64,000 nt of DNA from Aquimarina sp. AU474 (GCF_900312815.1 NZ_OMPE01000009.1:682001-746000), one strand, 5' to 3'; numbered from the stretch's first letter, positions 1-9,493 are shown. Notes: generated from the letters alone by a model not told the origin. Made by a program: numbers and translations.

Positions 1-183
1 ACTTACTCCAATTTTTGAGCCACTTAGTGCTCCAACAACAATTCCTCCAACAATTCCGGCTATCAAACCAGAAAAAAGAGGAGCTCCACTCGCCAAAGCA
101 ATACCTAAACATAAAGGTAATGCTACAAAAAACACCACCATACTAGCCGGTAGGTCTTTCCTTAAATTATTAAAAATATTCAT
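1..183 (-). CDS. SulP family inorganic anion transporter, N-terminal fragment
   Basis: The reverse strand encodes 61 residues starting [20 protein letters not shown] and running off the window edge without a stop. The opening amphipathic helix with a K-D-L-P-A-S motif, followed by a hydrophobic [13 protein letters not shown] segment and a glycine-rich second segment, is the typical beginning of SulP transporters (sulfate, bicarbonate or other anions) in Flavobacteria. These are inner-membrane proteins. Substrate cannot be told from this fragment because the transport core and any STAS domain lie outside the window. The ATG at 183 gives the expected short cytoplasmic N-terminus. Confidence 0.8.
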   Translation of the reverse strand, partial: MNIFNNLRKDLPASMVVFFVALPLCLGIALASGAPLFSGLIAGIVGGIVVGALSGSKIGVS

Positions 184-204
184 AGTAATATCAATTAGTA
201 GTTA

Positions 205-225
205 TTCTTAATTCATAATTAAGAA
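205..225. other. Inverted repeat between small membrane gene and SulP gene
   Basis: A 9-bp stem (TTCTTAATT / AATTAAGAA) with a 3-nt loop lies downstream of the gene ending at 330 and upstream of the SulP start at 183. It may end the upstream transcript or be an operator in the SulP leader. It is AT-only apart from one pair per arm and has no clear T-tract, so the role is uncertain. Confidence 0.3.
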
Positions 226-329
226 CATGTGTTTAAAAATAGATTTGAAAAAAATTAGAAATAAAGAGAATGTCTCTCAAACTATTGAGGGGTTATATTC
301 TCAGGATTTACATAAAATATATGTATGTA

Positions 330-662
330 TTATGAAAATTCTGGAGGAGGAGTATTTTCTTCCAGATAAACAGATATGTTTTTAAGATAAAAATCCGGGT
401 ACAGATTACCATTACAATATACTAAAGATGATGAATTCTCATCATAGAACTGGGATATTTTATCTTTTTGTTTGAACTCTTCTTTTTCAGAGTTTTCTTT
501 TTCTTTTTTTTCAGAATTTTCTGTTTCATCAAAAGTCATAACAGCAATCTCGTCACTACAAGTATAAAAATTAACTAATCGTATACCATAGTTTGCAATA
601 CTTAAAAAAAATCCAAGTACCATTAAGAATTTCGCTATTTTACGTTTGGTTTGCACTAACAA
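330..662 (-). CDS. Small single-pass membrane protein, unknown function
   Basis: 110 residues. One hydrophobic helix at about residues 10-30 follows a lysine/arginine-rich N-terminus (KRKIAKF), so the protein is either membrane anchored or has an uncleaved signal. It is followed by a low-complexity Glu/Lys segment (residues 47-66) and a C-terminus ending in a proline run. I do not recognise a family. It stands alone, with 146 bp before the SulP gene and divergent from the hydrolase at 776. Length, a sensible start codon and the membrane helix support a real gene, but conservation cannot be judged here. Confidence 0.55.
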   Translation of the reverse strand: MLVQTKRKIAKFLMVLGFFLSIANYGIRLVNFYTCSDEIAVMTFDETENSEKKEKENSEKEEFKQKDKISQFYDENSSSLVYCNGNLYPDFYLKNISVYLEENTPPPEFS

Positions 663-775
663 AAAAATTTAAAGCGCTAAAATAACAGTATTACTTTGAT
701 TTTCTGTTAAATCAATCGTAAATTTAATTAAGCAATTTTAATGCTTTTAGAAGCTTATCTTATCTATAAGGAAAT

Positions 776-1714
776 ATGAAAAAGGCCAAAAAGATAATAG
801 CATACGTTACTTTAGGGTTAGGAATATGTATACTTACTTTAATTTCTTTAGGGCACACTAATCTCGGTAATCTACCTACTACTGAGAATTCCGAAAATAA
901 TTTTGTAACTGTTAGAAACGAAAAAATTCGCATATTACAAAAAGGGAATGGAAAAGATGTACTTTTTATTCATGGTAGTCCAGGCTTGATTGAAGATTGG
1001 AATAGCATATTTGATTCTCTAGCACAAAACTACAGAGTAACGGCTTTTGACCGTCCTGGTCATGGTTATAGTTCTTCTAATGAGTACACCTATCATATAC
1101 AAGATAACGCGCTTATAGTAGAAGAATTAATTACCAAATTAAAGCTTAAAGATCCTTTGATAGTAGGTCACTCTTATGGTGGATCTACCATAGCATATAT
1201 GGTAACAAATGGTGGATTAAAAAATCTAAAATATATCATCATCGATTCACCACTATATAGATCCAGATCTGCCCTGATTTACAAATTAGTTTCTACCCCT
1301 CTTATAGGAAAAGGTATTGCTGTACTTTCTTCTTATACTATTGCAAAAGGTAAAATTAAAGACGGTGTAACACCTATATTTAAGTCAATTAACAAAGAAA
1401 AAATTGACGAATTAGTAAAAGAGCGGCAAAAAATTTGGTCTCAGCCCAAGGTAATCTATTCAAAATCCAAAGAAACCGTTAATTACCAAAGTGACCTTGA
1501 TCTCATGTCAGATAAGTACAAAAATATAACATCAGATATTACAATAATTAGTGGTACAGATTCTTTAAGCACCTTGAGGAAGGATTGTGAAAAATTCCAT
1601 ACCGAAGTAAAAAATTCTAAACTCATCCTTTTAGATCAAACCGGACATTATATTCAATTTGATAAAGCAGAAGAAGTGCTGGCAATTATACGCGGTAAAA
1701 TAGAATCTAACTAA
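776..1714 (+). CDS. Alpha/beta hydrolase
   Basis: 312 residues. A hydrophobic N-terminal segment (about 7-25) probably anchors or exports the protein. The alpha/beta-hydrolase core then shows the oxyanion motif HGSPG (H66), the nucleophile elbow GHSYGG with Ser133, and a late GHYIQF with His291 as the likely catalytic base. The substrate is unknown; the fold covers esterases, lipases, haloperoxidase-like and epoxide hydrolases. The gene is monocistronic and converges on the bat operon, whose batE stop lies about 30 bp away. Confidence 0.85.
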   Translation: MKKAKKIIAYVTLGLGICILTLISLGHTNLGNLPTTENSENNFVTVRNEKIRILQKGNGKDVLFIHGSPGLIEDWNSIFDSLAQNYRVTAFDRPGHGYSSSNEYTYHIQDNALIVEELITKLKLKDPLIVGHSYGGSTIAYMVTNGGLKNLKYIIIDSPLYRSRSALIYKLVSTPLIGKGIAVLSSYTIAKGKIKDGVTPIFKSINKEKIDELVKERQKIWSQPKVIYSKSKETVNYQSDLDLMSDKYKNITSDITIISGTDSLSTLRKDCEKFHTEVKNSKLILLDQTGHYIQFDKAEEVLAIIRGKIESN

Positions 1715-1719
1715 AGCTC

Positions 1720-1748
1720 GTAGTAAAAGACTAAAATACTTTTATTAC
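1720..1748. terminator. Hairpin between convergent hydrolase and bat operon
   Basis: GTAGTAAAAG and CTTTTATTAC form a 10-bp stem with one mismatch around a 9-nt loop. It sits between the convergent stop codons and overlaps the batE stop. The arrangement suits a shared bidirectional terminator, but the stem is AT-rich and lacks a long T-run. Confidence 0.4.
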
Positions 1749-2494
1749 AATTCTTTTAAATCTTCGGAGGGGATCCAACCAATCTTGCCGTCGCTTAGTT
1801 TAATTTTCTTCCAGTCATTTACTGTTTCCGAAACTTGAACTTTGGTTCCCTCATGAAGCTCAAATATATCTTCACTCCTTAGGTTTGGTTCACTTTTTAC
1901 GACGGTTTCTTGAGAAAAAATTATTGCAAATTGATTATTTTTAATACTGTTGTACTGCTTAAAAGCAAAAAACACCCCAAAAACACCAAGAACTAATACA
2001 CCCCAACTACCTACAAAAAACAACCTCTTTTTTACTGAGGTGCGAGAAGAATAATACAAGATAAATAGCACTACAAATAATATAACACAAAGTACAGACA
2101 ACCATGCCCAACCATCATAATTAAATAGGTTAATTATCTTTTTTAAGGCACCCGAAATAAATCCTTGTGGGATCGAATCTATAGAATCAATAGTTGCATT
2201 TTGAGCAAAAACTAAGTTGTTTTTTATATCCTCATCATTTGGTGCCAACTCTAGCCCTTTCTCATAATAATAAACACTTGGACCAATATTACTAAGTTTA
2301 TAGTGCGCATTTGCCATGTTATAATATAACGAGGCGGATTCCTGACCTGCATCTATAATAGATTTATAGGCATCGATGGCTTCTTGATATTTTTCTTGAT
2401 TATACAAGGAATTGGCCCTCTGGAACTTTTCTGAACTTTGAGCAAATCCTATAGTCACAATCAAAAAAACCAGTATTTCAACAATTCTTTTCAC
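1745..2494 (-). CDS. batE: BatE-like TPR and SH3 domain protein
   Basis: 249 residues. Signal peptide (1-18, ending FAQ), TPR repeats at about 22-100, two hydrophobic segments (about 130-150 and 160-180), and a C-terminal SH3-like domain (about 190-249) ending in a G-W-I-P motif. This is the architecture of BatE of the Bacteroidetes aerotolerance operon. It is the last gene of the leftward operon, 11 bp after batD. In this family the TPR part is thought to act in a periplasmic complex with BatA-D. Its molecular role is not established. Confidence 0.85.
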   Translation of the reverse strand: MKRIVEILVFLIVTIGFAQSSEKFQRANSLYNQEKYQEAIDAYKSIIDAGQESASLYYNMANAHYKLSNIGPSVYYYEKGLELAPNDEDIKNNLVFAQNATIDSIDSIPQGFISGALKKIINLFNYDGWAWLSVLCVILFVVLFILYYSSRTSVKKRLFFVGSWGVLVLGVFGVFFAFKQYNSIKNNQFAIIFSQETVVKSEPNLRSEDIFELHEGTKVQVSETVNDWKKIKLSDGKIGWIPSEDLKEL

Positions 2495-2505
2495 TACTAT
2501 CTATA

Positions 2506-4272
2506 TTATAATTGTTTATCTATTGCCGCAATTACTCTTGAAGCTTTATCATAATCCTGTTGCATCGCCGATGTAGAAGATGGTGTATATCTTGCAAATT
2601 CACAACTTTCTAACAAAGCAATAAACTCAATAGCTATACTATCCTCTACTTCTCGTTCTTTTAACAAACGTTGGATTCGATCTTTACTCATTTCACTTGT
2701 TTGAATATGTAACTTAGCCTTCAAATAATTATGCAAAGCTCGCTCCATAGCAATATAAAACTCTTTCTGATTACCTAAATTCTTTTTGGCTTCAGAGAGA
2801 TATTTACGTGCAAGCTTATCTGCTTTTCGGACTCTATTACCACTCACATCACTTAACCGTTCTTCTCGCTTTTTCCCAAAGAATAAGAATAAAGGAATTG
2901 CCAATAAAGGAGCCGTTAATGAGATCCAGTACACCGTAGATTTAAAAAAATGTTCTTTTTTAATTGGTTGTAGATTAGCTTTAAGCTTTAAAAATCTAAA
3001 TTGATTTCCCGTTTGTGTTACTAATTTTTTGCCAGTACCCGTGGATTTCTCGGTCGACACAACATCTCCCCCATCAGGCCCAGTTTTGACATTGATTACA
3101 ATCTCATCTGATGTAATTCTTTTATATGTTTCTGTTTTTAGATCAAAATAAGAAAATGAGATAGATGGTAAGGGATATTTACCTTTGTATTGAGGTACTA
3201 ACGTGTAATTATCTGAGATATTTCCGCCCATACCCGTAAGATTGGTGCGTACCCTCTCATTATGTTCTGGTTCGTATTGTTCTAAGCCATTGGGTACACT
3301 AAGCTTTGGTAAATCAAACAATTTCAGGTTTCCGTTACCAGAAACTAATACTTTAGCGTCCAAAGATTCTGTTGCATCGAGTTCTGTCTTACTTGTGGTT
3401 ACTTTAAAATCAAACGACCCAACCGCACCAGAAAAGTCATCAGGTTTTCCTTGTGTTGGTAGCGGTTTTACATTAATAGTTCTATTACCAGCTGCCACTG
3501 TTTTATTTACTGTAGAGTATAATCTACCTCCAAAAATATCTCTTCGTTTGGTGGGTACATCCACAGAAACTGTTAAGGTAAGCGGTTCTATATTTAATTT
3601 CCCTGTTTTTTGAGGATATAATACTGTTTTGCGAAGTACTACAAATCGATATGGTTCACCTTTATACTGCCCGTTTTCGATCTTGAGTTGTTTCATATCT
3701 ATAGCCTGACTCCAAAAATCACTATAGGTAGGGCTATCTAACTCTCTCCAATTACTCACACTAATACGTGGGCTAACATATAGTTTGTATACCACCGTAA
3801 TTGCCTCATTAAGGTATGGATTCGCCTTAGAAACCTCTGCCACCAAATGTAAATTCTCACTTGCTACAAAATCTGTATCATTACCATCCTTGGGTTTATC
3901 AACAGCTCCCGTAACTTGTATTCTTACGGGTAGTGTTTTATAAGTATCACCATCAATCTCAATAGTAGCTTGTCTTATCGTAAAACTACCTCTGGCTGTA
4001 GGTTCTAAAAAATAGCTAAATGTCTTAGCATATGATCTCTTACCATTCACCCAAGAATTGCTTATCGATTGATTAGGCCCCCCTACCACAGTAAATCCAG
4101 AAAACGAAGGTGGAGTAAAATTATCTCCATCCTTATTCATTTCAAAGTCTACTCTTAATCTTTCATTTACTCCTAACTTTTTCTTACTTACTTTAGCTTC
4201 AAACCTTACTTGGGCTAAGGTAAGCTGAGTAACCGCGAGCATTATCGTTAGAAAAATTAGTTTTAGTTTCAT
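2506..4272 (-). CDS. batD: BatD, oxygen-tolerance/aerotolerance protein
   Basis: 588 residues. Signal peptide (1-20, ending TLAQ), a long periplasmic region of immunoglobulin-like beta domains (about 22-440) containing the family's typical phrase on added glycine and proline-rich strands, one TM helix (about 448-467) and a cytoplasmic helical tail. This matches BatD of the Bat operon, a large periplasmic, membrane-anchored subunit. It lies between batC (35 bp upstream) and batE (11 bp downstream). Full length for the family. Confidence 0.9.
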   Translation of the reverse strand: MKLKLIFLTIMLAVTQLTLAQVRFEAKVSKKKLGVNERLRVDFEMNKDGDNFTPPSFSGFTVVGGPNQSISNSWVNGKRSYAKTFSYFLEPTARGSFTIRQATIEIDGDTYKTLPVRIQVTGAVDKPKDGNDTDFVASENLHLVAEVSKANPYLNEAITVVYKLYVSPRISVSNWRELDSPTYSDFWSQAIDMKQLKIENGQYKGEPYRFVVLRKTVLYPQKTGKLNIEPLTLTVSVDVPTKRRDIFGGRLYSTVNKTVAAGNRTINVKPLPTQGKPDDFSGAVGSFDFKVTTSKTELDATESLDAKVLVSGNGNLKLFDLPKLSVPNGLEQYEPEHNERVRTNLTGMGGNISDNYTLVPQYKGKYPLPSISFSYFDLKTETYKRITSDEIVINVKTGPDGGDVVSTEKSTGTGKKLVTQTGNQFRFLKLKANLQPIKKEHFFKSTVYWISLTAPLLAIPLFLFFGKKREERLSDVSGNRVRKADKLARKYLSEAKKNLGNQKEFYIAMERALHNYLKAKLHIQTSEMSKDRIQRLLKEREVEDSIAIEFIALLESCEFARYTPSSTSAMQQDYDKASRVIAAIDKQL

Positions 4273-4307
4273 TTGTATACTTTTTGGGTTTTATCTACCC
4301 CGTTTTA

Positions 4308-5198
4308 TTACCAGTCTTTGTCGGTTTTTACCTTTTGACCTTGTGCTTTTTTTGCATTTATTTTATCCTGAACCTTCTTTTCTTCGTTATTCATGGCCTC
4401 GAGTAAACTTTTTACCTGTTGAGGAGATAACTGACCTTGCGCCTGTTGTGGCTTCTGTTCTTGAGGTTGTTCTTGTTTATCTTTTTGATCTTCTCCTTGA
4501 TCTTTTTGATCATCTTTAGGCTTTCCTTCATCTTCCTTTTTTTCATCTCCCTCATCTTTCTTATCCTCTCCCTTATCTTCTTCGTCCTTTTTATCCTCTT
4601 CATTTTCTCCATCATCACCTTTTTTATCCTCTTTGTCGTCGCCTTCCTTTTTATCTTGATTATCCTGATTTTCCTGATCCTTATTCTGGTCTTTGTCTTG
4701 ATCCTGATCATCTTGATTTTGGTCATTTTGCTGTTGTTCCTCCTCCAGCATTTTCTTAGCTAAGGCAAGATTATATCGCGTTTCGTCATCCTTAGGGTTA
4801 TTTCTAAGCGCATTTTTATACGCTTCAACCGCTTCTTTGTATTTTTTTTGCTCCATATAAGTATTCCCTTGATTATGGAACGCTTTGTGCTTTTCTGATT
4901 TGGATGCCGATTCAACTTTAGAAGCCTCAGTATAACGTAGTGTAGCCTCATCGTATTTTTCAGAATTATAATACGCATTTGCCAAATTATATTTGGCTGT
5001 TGGATCTACCGGATTCTTGGCAATTGCTTTTCTGTATTCTCCCTCTGCTTTGGGAAAATTTCCTTCTTCGGTAATTATTTCATTACCTGTTGCCACGAAA
5101 CGCTTTGCCTCATTAATAGTTTCTTCAAGATCCTGCTGATCTTGACAAAAAACCATAGCGCACTGAAAACATAATATGATAATTAAATAACGTTTCAT
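4308..5198 (-). CDS. batC: BatC, TPR protein with acidic low-complexity tail
   Basis: 296 residues. Signal peptide (1-18), TPR repeats at about 45-150, then an extreme Asp/Glu/Lys/Gln-rich segment (about 153-255) and a short Q-rich C-terminal helix. BatC proteins of Bacteroidetes carry just this charged linker. The low-complexity DNA (4430-4740) produces long meaningless open frames on other strands. It lies 6 bp after batB in the leftward operon. It probably scaffolds the periplasmic side of the VWA complex. Confidence 0.88.
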   Translation of the reverse strand: MKRYLIIILCFQCAMVFCQDQQDLEETINEAKRFVATGNEIITEEGNFPKAEGEYRKAIAKNPVDPTAKYNLANAYYNSEKYDEATLRYTEASKVESASKSEKHKAFHNQGNTYMEQKKYKEAVEAYKNALRNNPKDDETRYNLALAKKMLEEEQQQNDQNQDDQDQDKDQNKDQENQDNQDKKEGDDKEDKKGDDGENEEDKKDEEDKGEDKKDEGDEKKEDEGKPKDDQKDQGEDQKDKQEQPQEQKPQQAQGQLSPQQVKSLLEAMNNEEKKVQDKINAKKAQGQKVKTDKDW

Positions 5199-5204
5199 CT
5201 TAAT

Positions 5205-6239
5205 TTATTGCTCATTAAATAGGTTTAATTTTTTAACCCATGATGTTTTTCTTTCTAGGAAAAAGATATCCAAAAATAATAATAACAGTCCTGCTCCCAG
5301 AAACCATTGAAATTGATCTTTGAAATCCGCAAACTGCTTTGCCTCAAATTCCTTTTTATCCATGTTCTGTAAAATAGTGGTCACCTCCTCTACTACAGCA
5401 CTGGTATTTCTACCATCAATGTATGTGCCATTTGCCTCGTTGGCAATTTCCTGCAATGTTGTCGTATTTAGTTTGGTGATAACCGTTTCTCCTTGGCTAT
5501 TCTTTTTATATGTTTGTACGATTCCGTTTCTTTTAATCGGGATTGGCCCTCCTTTTTCAGATCCTACACCTATTGTAAATATTTTTATCCCTTCTTTGGC
5601 AGCCTCTTCGGCAATAGATTTTACATTACCTTCATGGTCTTCTCCATCACTAACAATAAATAATACCCTATTGGTTTGCTCCTCATCATTATAATAGGTT
5701 TTAGCCAATTCTATGGCGTCATAAATGGCCGTACCCTGCGAAGAGAGCATTTCTGTATTCATGGCTTGAAGAAACATTTTTCCCGAAGCATAATCTGTCG
5801 TAATGGGCAACTGCGGAAAAGCGCTTCCAGCATAAGCAATAATACCAATACGGTCACTGGCTAAATTATTAATAATCTGAGTGATTAATTGTTTTGATTT
5901 CTCTAATCTATTGGGCGCAATATCTTCGGCCAGCATACTTCTAGATACATCGATAGCAAATACGACATCTACTCCTTCACGTTTTACAGTTTCTAGTTTA
6001 GTCCCCACTTTAGGATTTACTAATGCCATCACCAAACAACCCAAGGCCAAACTAATTAATATGATTTTTAAAATAGATTTAAAAATGGATTGATTAGGGC
6101 TTAGTTTTTTAAGTAATTCTGTATTGGCAAATTTGCTTTGAGTTGTCTTTTTCCAAACCAAGACACCTAAAAACATAAGGATAAGTACCGGAATCCCTAT
6201 CAACAACCAAAAATATATTTTTTCTTCTAGTAAATACAT
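5205..6239 (-). CDS. batB: BatB, VWA-domain membrane protein
   Basis: 344 residues from the ATG at 6239. An in-frame ATG at 6275 would add 12 residues not usual in the family, which normally begins close to an L-E-E-K-I-Y-F-W helix. Two N-terminal TM helices (about 8-30 and 58-78), a VWA domain with an intact MIDAS motif DVSRS (97-101) and a Ser/Thr-Asp later in the domain (VSDGED), and a C-terminal TM helix (about 312-330). BatB pairs with BatA to form the membrane VWA core of the system. A flavoprotein gene separates it from batA here. Confidence 0.9.
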   Translation of the reverse strand: MYLLEEKIYFWLLIGIPVLILMFLGVLVWKKTTQSKFANTELLKKLSPNQSIFKSILKIILISLALGCLVMALVNPKVGTKLETVKREGVDVVFAIDVSRSMLAEDIAPNRLEKSKQLITQIINNLASDRIGIIAYAGSAFPQLPITTDYASGKMFLQAMNTEMLSSQGTAIYDAIELAKTYYNDEEQTNRVLFIVSDGEDHEGNVKSIAEEAAKEGIKIFTIGVGSEKGGPIPIKRNGIVQTYKKNSQGETVITKLNTTTLQEIANEANGTYIDGRNTSAVVEEVTTILQNMDKKEFEAKQFADFKDQFQWFLGAGLLLLFLDIFFLERKTSWVKKLNLFNEQ

Positions 6240-6300
6240 ATTTATACTAAATCTGAGTCGTATACATAAATACATTATGAAACACCCAGTGTTACAATAA

Positions 6301-6810
6301 CTAATTTTTTATTCTTAATGCAAATGCATCTATTTTTTCTTTTACTTCCATCGGCAACGTATCATTTTTAATCCAAGTATGAATATCGCCAACATAATTC
6401 ATTCCTAAGTATGCAGCACTACGAGAAAAGGGCAGATTAAACTCTTCTGGTCGATCATCATCATTACTACAACTTATCAATCCCATATTTTTTCCTCTAA
6501 GCATTCGGCCAAAATCTTTTTCTTTGTACAAGAAATCTGATATTCTATCCAAAAACGTTTTCATCACTCCGCTCATCGTATACCAATACACCGGAGTAGC
6601 AAAAATTATAGTTTCATAATTTTGAACAATTCCTTTAAACAAGAAATTAAAATCATCTTGTTCATTTTTAAAATCATAATCAAAAAAACCAATGTCTTTT
6701 TGGTGTAGATCTACAACTTCAAAACCAGTACTGTTTTTAAGATGTGATACTACTTTAGACGTATCTCCATTGCTACGCGAGCTCCCTAATATGATTATTC
6801 CCTTATTCAA
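6301..6810 (-). CDS. NAD(P)H-dependent FMN reductase / flavodoxin-like oxidoreductase
   Basis: 169 residues with a flavodoxin-like fold. The FMN phosphate loop is G-S-S-R-S-N-G-D-T (9-17) and the second FMN contact is TPVYWYTMSGVMKTFLDR (about 95-112), as in the NADPH-dependent FMN reductase family. It is soluble, with no signal. It starts 1 bp after the batA stop and is followed by batB, so it is embedded in the Bat operon and must be co-transcribed. The usual batA-batB adjacency is interrupted. A redox role linked to oxidative-stress tolerance is a reasonable inference, not shown by the sequence. Confidence 0.85.
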   Translation of the reverse strand: MNKGIIILGSSRSNGDTSKVVSHLKNSTGFEVVDLHQKDIGFFDYDFKNEQDDFNFLFKGIVQNYETIIFATPVYWYTMSGVMKTFLDRISDFLYKEKDFGRMLRGKNMGLISCSNDDDRPEEFNLPFSRSAAYLGMNYVGDIHTWIKNDTLPMEVKEKIDAFALRIKN

Positions 6811-6811
6811 A

Positions 6812-7816
6812 TTATATAAAACTTCTAAATAATGTATACCTCAACAAAAATTCTATAAAGATTAATAACCCTGCTAATAATACAAGAATTCTAAATTTCT
6901 CCTCATAGTTATAGAATTTAAACTCTTCGACATCTGTTTTTTCTAATTTATCAATTTCCTGATAAATTTGTTCTAACTTTTTGTTATTTGTTGCTCTAAA
7001 ATATTTTCCTCCTGTCGATTTAGCAATTTCTTTTAATAACTCCTCATCAATCTCTACTTTAACTCTGCCATATTGAAATGATCCATTGGGCAATATCGCT
7101 ACTGGCGCTAATGCCATACCATTTGTTCCTAGACCGATTGTATAGGTCTTAATACCATATTCTACGGCAAGTTCTGATGCAATTTTTGGATCAATAAACC
7201 CTGCATTATTAGAACCATCGGTAAGCAATATAATTACTTTGCTTTTGGCCTTGCTATCTTTAAGTCGATTCACCGATGTGGCTAACCCCATACCTATGGC
7301 GGTACCATTTTCTAGCACATTATCATATCGCACATCTTTCATGCTTCCTAAAACAATAGATTTATCGCTGGTGATTGGTGTTTTGGTAAAACTTTCTCCT
7401 GCATAAACCACTAACCCAATACGATCATTGGGTCTATCTTTTATGAACTCGGCAGCTACTTCTTTTAGTGCTTCTAATCGATTAGGTCTAAGATCTTTTG
7501 CCAACATACTTGCCGAAACATCAATTGCCATTACGATATCAATACCTTTGGTCGTTTTGGTTTTAGTAGATACATCAACTGTTCTTGGTCTTGCCAAAGC
7601 GGTTATAATTAGAGATAAAGCAATCAATCTAAATACAAATAAAAGCGGGCGTAGTTTGGTTAACCAACTACTAGAAATCTTAAACCCTTTGAGGTTAGAT
7701 ATTTTTAATTCTGCCTGTTGTTTATTTCGCTTCCATATAAACCAAGCTATGGCTAATGGTAGTATTAAAAACAACCAGAAAAACTGTGGGTTCTCAAATG
7801 TAAAATTTTCAAACAT
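6812..7816 (-). CDS. batA: BatA, VWA-domain membrane protein
   Basis: 334 residues. TM helices at about 10-28 and 57-76, an ALARPR motif just before the VWA domain as is typical for BatA, the MIDAS sequence DVSAS (99-103) and LTDGSNNAG further on, and a C-terminal TM helix (about 308-328). Co-transcribed with a 553-residue Bat-associated protein (2 bp upstream). In the family, BatA with BatB is the metal-binding VWA core and is thought to work with MoxR AAA+ ATPase activity. Confidence 0.92.
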   Translation of the reverse strand: MFENFTFENPQFFWLFLILPLAIAWFIWKRNKQQAELKISNLKGFKISSSWLTKLRPLLFVFRLIALSLIITALARPRTVDVSTKTKTTKGIDIVMAIDVSASMLAKDLRPNRLEALKEVAAEFIKDRPNDRIGLVVYAGESFTKTPITSDKSIVLGSMKDVRYDNVLENGTAIGMGLATSVNRLKDSKAKSKVIILLTDGSNNAGFIDPKIASELAVEYGIKTYTIGLGTNGMALAPVAILPNGSFQYGRVKVEIDEELLKEIAKSTGGKYFRATNNKKLEQIYQEIDKLEKTDVEEFKFYNYEEKFRILVLLAGLLIFIEFLLRYTLFRSFI

Positions 7817-7818
7817 CG

Positions 7819-9480
7819 TTATTTGGCTTTTCTAAGTTCGACAGAGTTAATAATACGTTGTGCAATATTTTCTGTATATCTATTATCTATTTCATAAATT
7901 ACAATGACCTGTTGCAAGCCGGTAGCCTCTACAAAATTGAGCATTTGATATCCATATTCAACTTTTTCATCTTCTTTAGGGCGTTTTATATTATACTTTC
8001 CGAATATCTTAATTCCTTTAGCACCATTTAATGTTTCATACTCCTCATCTTTAATAACAATATTCTTAGCGCCTTCTTCTTCTAAAGCAGAAAAAGTAGT
8101 TTCGACGATTCCATCCAACTCAAATTTTGCATCTTGATTTTTGCGTTGACCGGTAATATTCATATAGCTTACGCCGACATATATATCCGCTAATCTATCT
8201 CCAAAATCGAATACATTATTACCCTTAAGGATTGGGTTTTTCTTAGTACCTATTTGCACCTTTTTTCTAATTAATATTTCTGGCGTAGTCACTGTGATTG
8301 GTGGTGATCCATATGCACTAGAGATCCATTCGGTTTCGGCTAGTTCTTTAGTAGGGTGACCTAATAAGGTATCCTTAACAACATCATAACCCTTTATGGC
8401 AATAAAAATGAGTAGTGTAATTGCAATAATAGCAAAGCCTCCAATACTACCAAACAATATCTTTTTCTTTCGTTTTTTATCGGCAATCGCCTTCCTATAT
8501 TCTTCATCGGCCAATAATTCTTCTTCGGTAGGTTCTGGGATAGCTTCTTTGGTTTCATTAATCACGCGCTCAATAACATTACGATCTGCTTTTGCAGTAC
8601 CTTTATCAGGTCTGGATTTGGCAAATTTTGCCATATCGGCTGTTTTAAGTACGTTTTTAAGCTCTTCTATCGTAGCTTTATCTAGATTTAATGACCCTGA
8701 TTTTATTTCTTCATCCAATTTTGTGATTAACTCATCTGTGGTACTCTCCATAGCATGATCATACACTTCTTCATCAATATATTTACGAGCCGTATCACTT
8801 AATTGAGAGTAATACTCTTTATGAGAATCTTGTTCTAATAAATGAGATTCATCGATTTTACGTAAAGCAAGCATAGCTCTTTCGTAAGGGGCGAGTTCTT
8901 TTTCTTTAGCCTCTTTTCTCTTTTTTCTTCTTAAAAGGAAAAAAGCAATTACTCCAAGAACTAATAATCCTCCTAATATCCACCAGATATATTTCTTCCA
9001 ATTAAAAAAAGATGCATCAACTTCTACCAATGGTTTGATCTCAAACATTTTTTGTTTGGTAGTATCAACAACCACATCTCTTATCTCAACCTTAAGTGAA
9101 TCTGTAAAGAAAACTTGATCACCAACCATAACCTTTTGCCTGGGTATTGTATAATGCCCAGAATCAAATTGTGTTAATGCATATTCTTTGGTTAGGCTCC
9201 ATCGGTTATTGTTTGTTGCAGTATCTATTTTATACGATTCTATTACTTCTAAAGGAGTAAATGTCTGCCCCTCTGGGAATACAACAATTTGTGTAGAATC
9301 TGCCTGTACCTGCATTGTATAGCGAATCTCTTCTCCTATTTTTACAGATGTAGAATCTACCGTTCCCGAAACTTGAGAAAAACCTCCTAGACTCCATAGT
9401 GGAACTATAATCCAAACCAAAAACGTAAAGGTCTTTGTGGCTATATGTATAGTATTACTTTGTAATGTGTAATTCTTCAT
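7819..9480 (-). CDS. Bat-operon-associated two-TM protein with N-terminal Ig-like domain
   Basis: 553 residues. N-terminal signal (about 14-36), an extracytoplasmic beta-rich domain (about 38-150) resembling the BatD Ig-like module, a TM helix (about 165-185), a cytoplasmic charged helical part (190-340), a second TM helix (about 345-367) and a further C-terminal globular domain (370-553). The first half resembles DUF4381-like proteins found between the DUF58 gene and batA in Bacteroidetes. I do not recognise the C-terminal domain. It lies 13 bp after the DUF58 gene and 2 bp before batA, so it is an integral operon member. Confidence 0.75.
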   Translation of the reverse strand: MKNYTLQSNTIHIATKTFTFLVWIIVPLWSLGGFSQVSGTVDSTSVKIGEEIRYTMQVQADSTQIVVFPEGQTFTPLEVIESYKIDTATNNNRWSLTKEYALTQFDSGHYTIPRQKVMVGDQVFFTDSLKVEIRDVVVDTTKQKMFEIKPLVEVDASFFNWKKYIWWILGGLLVLGVIAFFLLRRKKRKEAKEKELAPYERAMLALRKIDESHLLEQDSHKEYYSQLSDTARKYIDEEVYDHAMESTTDELITKLDEEIKSGSLNLDKATIEELKNVLKTADMAKFAKSRPDKGTAKADRNVIERVINETKEAIPEPTEEELLADEEYRKAIADKKRKKKILFGSIGGFAIIAITLLIFIAIKGYDVVKDTLLGHPTKELAETEWISSAYGSPPITVTTPEILIRKKVQIGTKKNPILKGNNVFDFGDRLADIYVGVSYMNITGQRKNQDAKFELDGIVETTFSALEEEGAKNIVIKDEEYETLNGAKGIKIFGKYNIKRPKEDEKVEYGYQMLNFVEATGLQQVIVIYEIDNRYTENIAQRIINSVELRKAK

Positions 9481-9493
9481 TCGTGATTTGGTA

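Noticed and set aside
4412..4763. Long open frames on both strands across the batC tail, some with strings of Ile/Lys or Leu/Phe
   Set aside because: They are shadows of the Asp/Glu/Lys/Gln-rich low-complexity coding sequence of batC, and have no start context or family.
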